A DNA stretch of 64,000 nucleotides. It comes from Trichobilharzia szidati. Its lineage: Eukaryota; Platyhelminthes; Trematoda; Strigeidida; Schistosomatidae. The stretch is from assembly GCA_944472155.2 (NCBI GenBank), contig OX235279.1, positions 174,447,868 through 174,511,867 of the forward strand, written 5' to 3'. The stretch's first letter is position 1. Every line of letters begins with the position of its first letter. The notes under the pieces were generated by a model. The model ran no database searches, had not been told where the DNA came from, and saw only the letters and a list, made by a program, of their open reading frames with translations. The position numbers and the translations under genes were made by a program. Positions 63,561 to 64,000 of this stretch are shown here, piece by piece.

Positions 63561-64000
63561 GTAAAGACAGAAATAGACACTTTACTTCGGTGAAGGTACG
63601 GATGACTTTAATATCTCTTCGTATAATTCAGTACATACAGGCAATTAGTTGATATCCATCCATTTTGAAATTTTATCCTCTGACAGAATCTGACATTTCT
63701 CTGTCCAGGAATACGGAATCTAGATTCAATCATCTATCAGTTACTCATAAAACGCGGCCTTTTTCTTATCTTCATAGAAAACATTCACTCCTCAGAATAT
63801 GAATGTATACCAAGCGTGTACATGTTAAATGTAGCATATATAACTAACTAACTAACTAACTACTCTTCGAATTTTAGCCGACTACACCGCTATCAATGAG
63901 AACAATCTTATCAGTAAACTTTTCGACAAATTATTCACCAATTTTTTTGATTGTTTTGTTTTATTAGTTTTACTGTGTAAATAAATCATCCTTTGCTGCT
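63561..64000. other. No gene; TAAC microsatellite
   Basis: (TAAC)n at about 63841-63861. Otherwise unassigned AT-rich DNA. Confidence 0.5.

Noticed and set aside
1..64000. CRISPR arrays, prokaryotic operons or viral insertions
   Set aside because: No regularly spaced repeats, no bacterial gene organisation, and no viral protein signatures beyond retroelements were seen.

Overview
The window is AT-rich, intron-like eukaryotic DNA packed with decayed retroelements. A parasitic flatworm of the schistosome type fits best. The evidence is tRNA-derived repeats carrying a hammerhead-ribozyme motif (like the schistosome Sm-alpha family), many Penelope-like elements (PLEs) with GIY-YIG endonuclease tails, RTE-like and CR1-like LINE fragments, and LTRs with 4-bp target duplications. 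No complete protein-coding gene is visible. The best host-gene signal is one exon (6595-6811, +) of a PQ-loop protein of the SLC66A2/PQLC1 type. Weaker signals are a 148-codon open exon (16898-17345, +) and an intronless KH-domain-like remnant (about 18100-18760, -). Much of the window is probably intron or intergenic sequence of long genes. A 500-base run of N (15055-15554) is an assembly gap.

Layout. 0-3.3 kb: hammerhead SINE (SINE-1), Gypsy-like 3' end with LTR, and LINE-A, which abuts the LTR end. 4.2-6.4 kb: three PLE pieces, two of them fold-backs, then the PQ-loop exon and a complete SINE-1 with a 14-bp target-site duplication (TSD). 7.3-13.1 kb: old LINE and SINE debris and unidentified sequence. 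13.4-14.5 kb: a 1.14-kb PLE palindrome. 15.8-19.5 kb: PLE and LINE debris, the open exon, the KH remnant and a 304-bp solo LTR. 20.4-24.5 kb: CR1-like LINE-D, then LINE-B with another LINE tail inserted. 24.9-26.1 and 34.4-37.4 kb: two inverted copies of one ~1.1-kb segment, the second split by a 1.83-kb PLE with ~412-bp inverted arms. 26.7-29.6 kb: SINE-1 copies including a tandem dimer of a ~429-bp unit. 29.8-33.5 kb: PLE fold-backs and LINE-B carrying a 151-bp TG...CA insert. 37.5-42.1 kb: SINE-1 and two PLE fold-backs. 43-50.5 kb: LINE-A and LINE-B copies, one LINE-A hosting two SINE-2s and a PLE. 51-54.7 kb: LINE-E and LINE-D. 55.2-62.3 kb: PLEs of three families, including the two best reverse-transcriptase remnants and one PLE nested in another. 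62.8-64 kb: SINE-1 and SINE-2.

Themes. (1) Two unrelated retroelement classes, SINE-1 and the PLEs, carry hammerhead-like modules with loop-less, palindromic stem III. (2) Nearly every PLE copy is head-to-head (inverted termini around a short GIY-YIG tail), so transcripts would form long hairpins. (3) SINE-2 shares its 3' tail with LINE-B/E, which suggests LINE-driven mobilisation. Family labels (LINE-A to F, PLE-a to i, SINE-1 to 3) are local to this report. Boundaries are read by eye and are good to about 5-20 bp unless a TSD is given.
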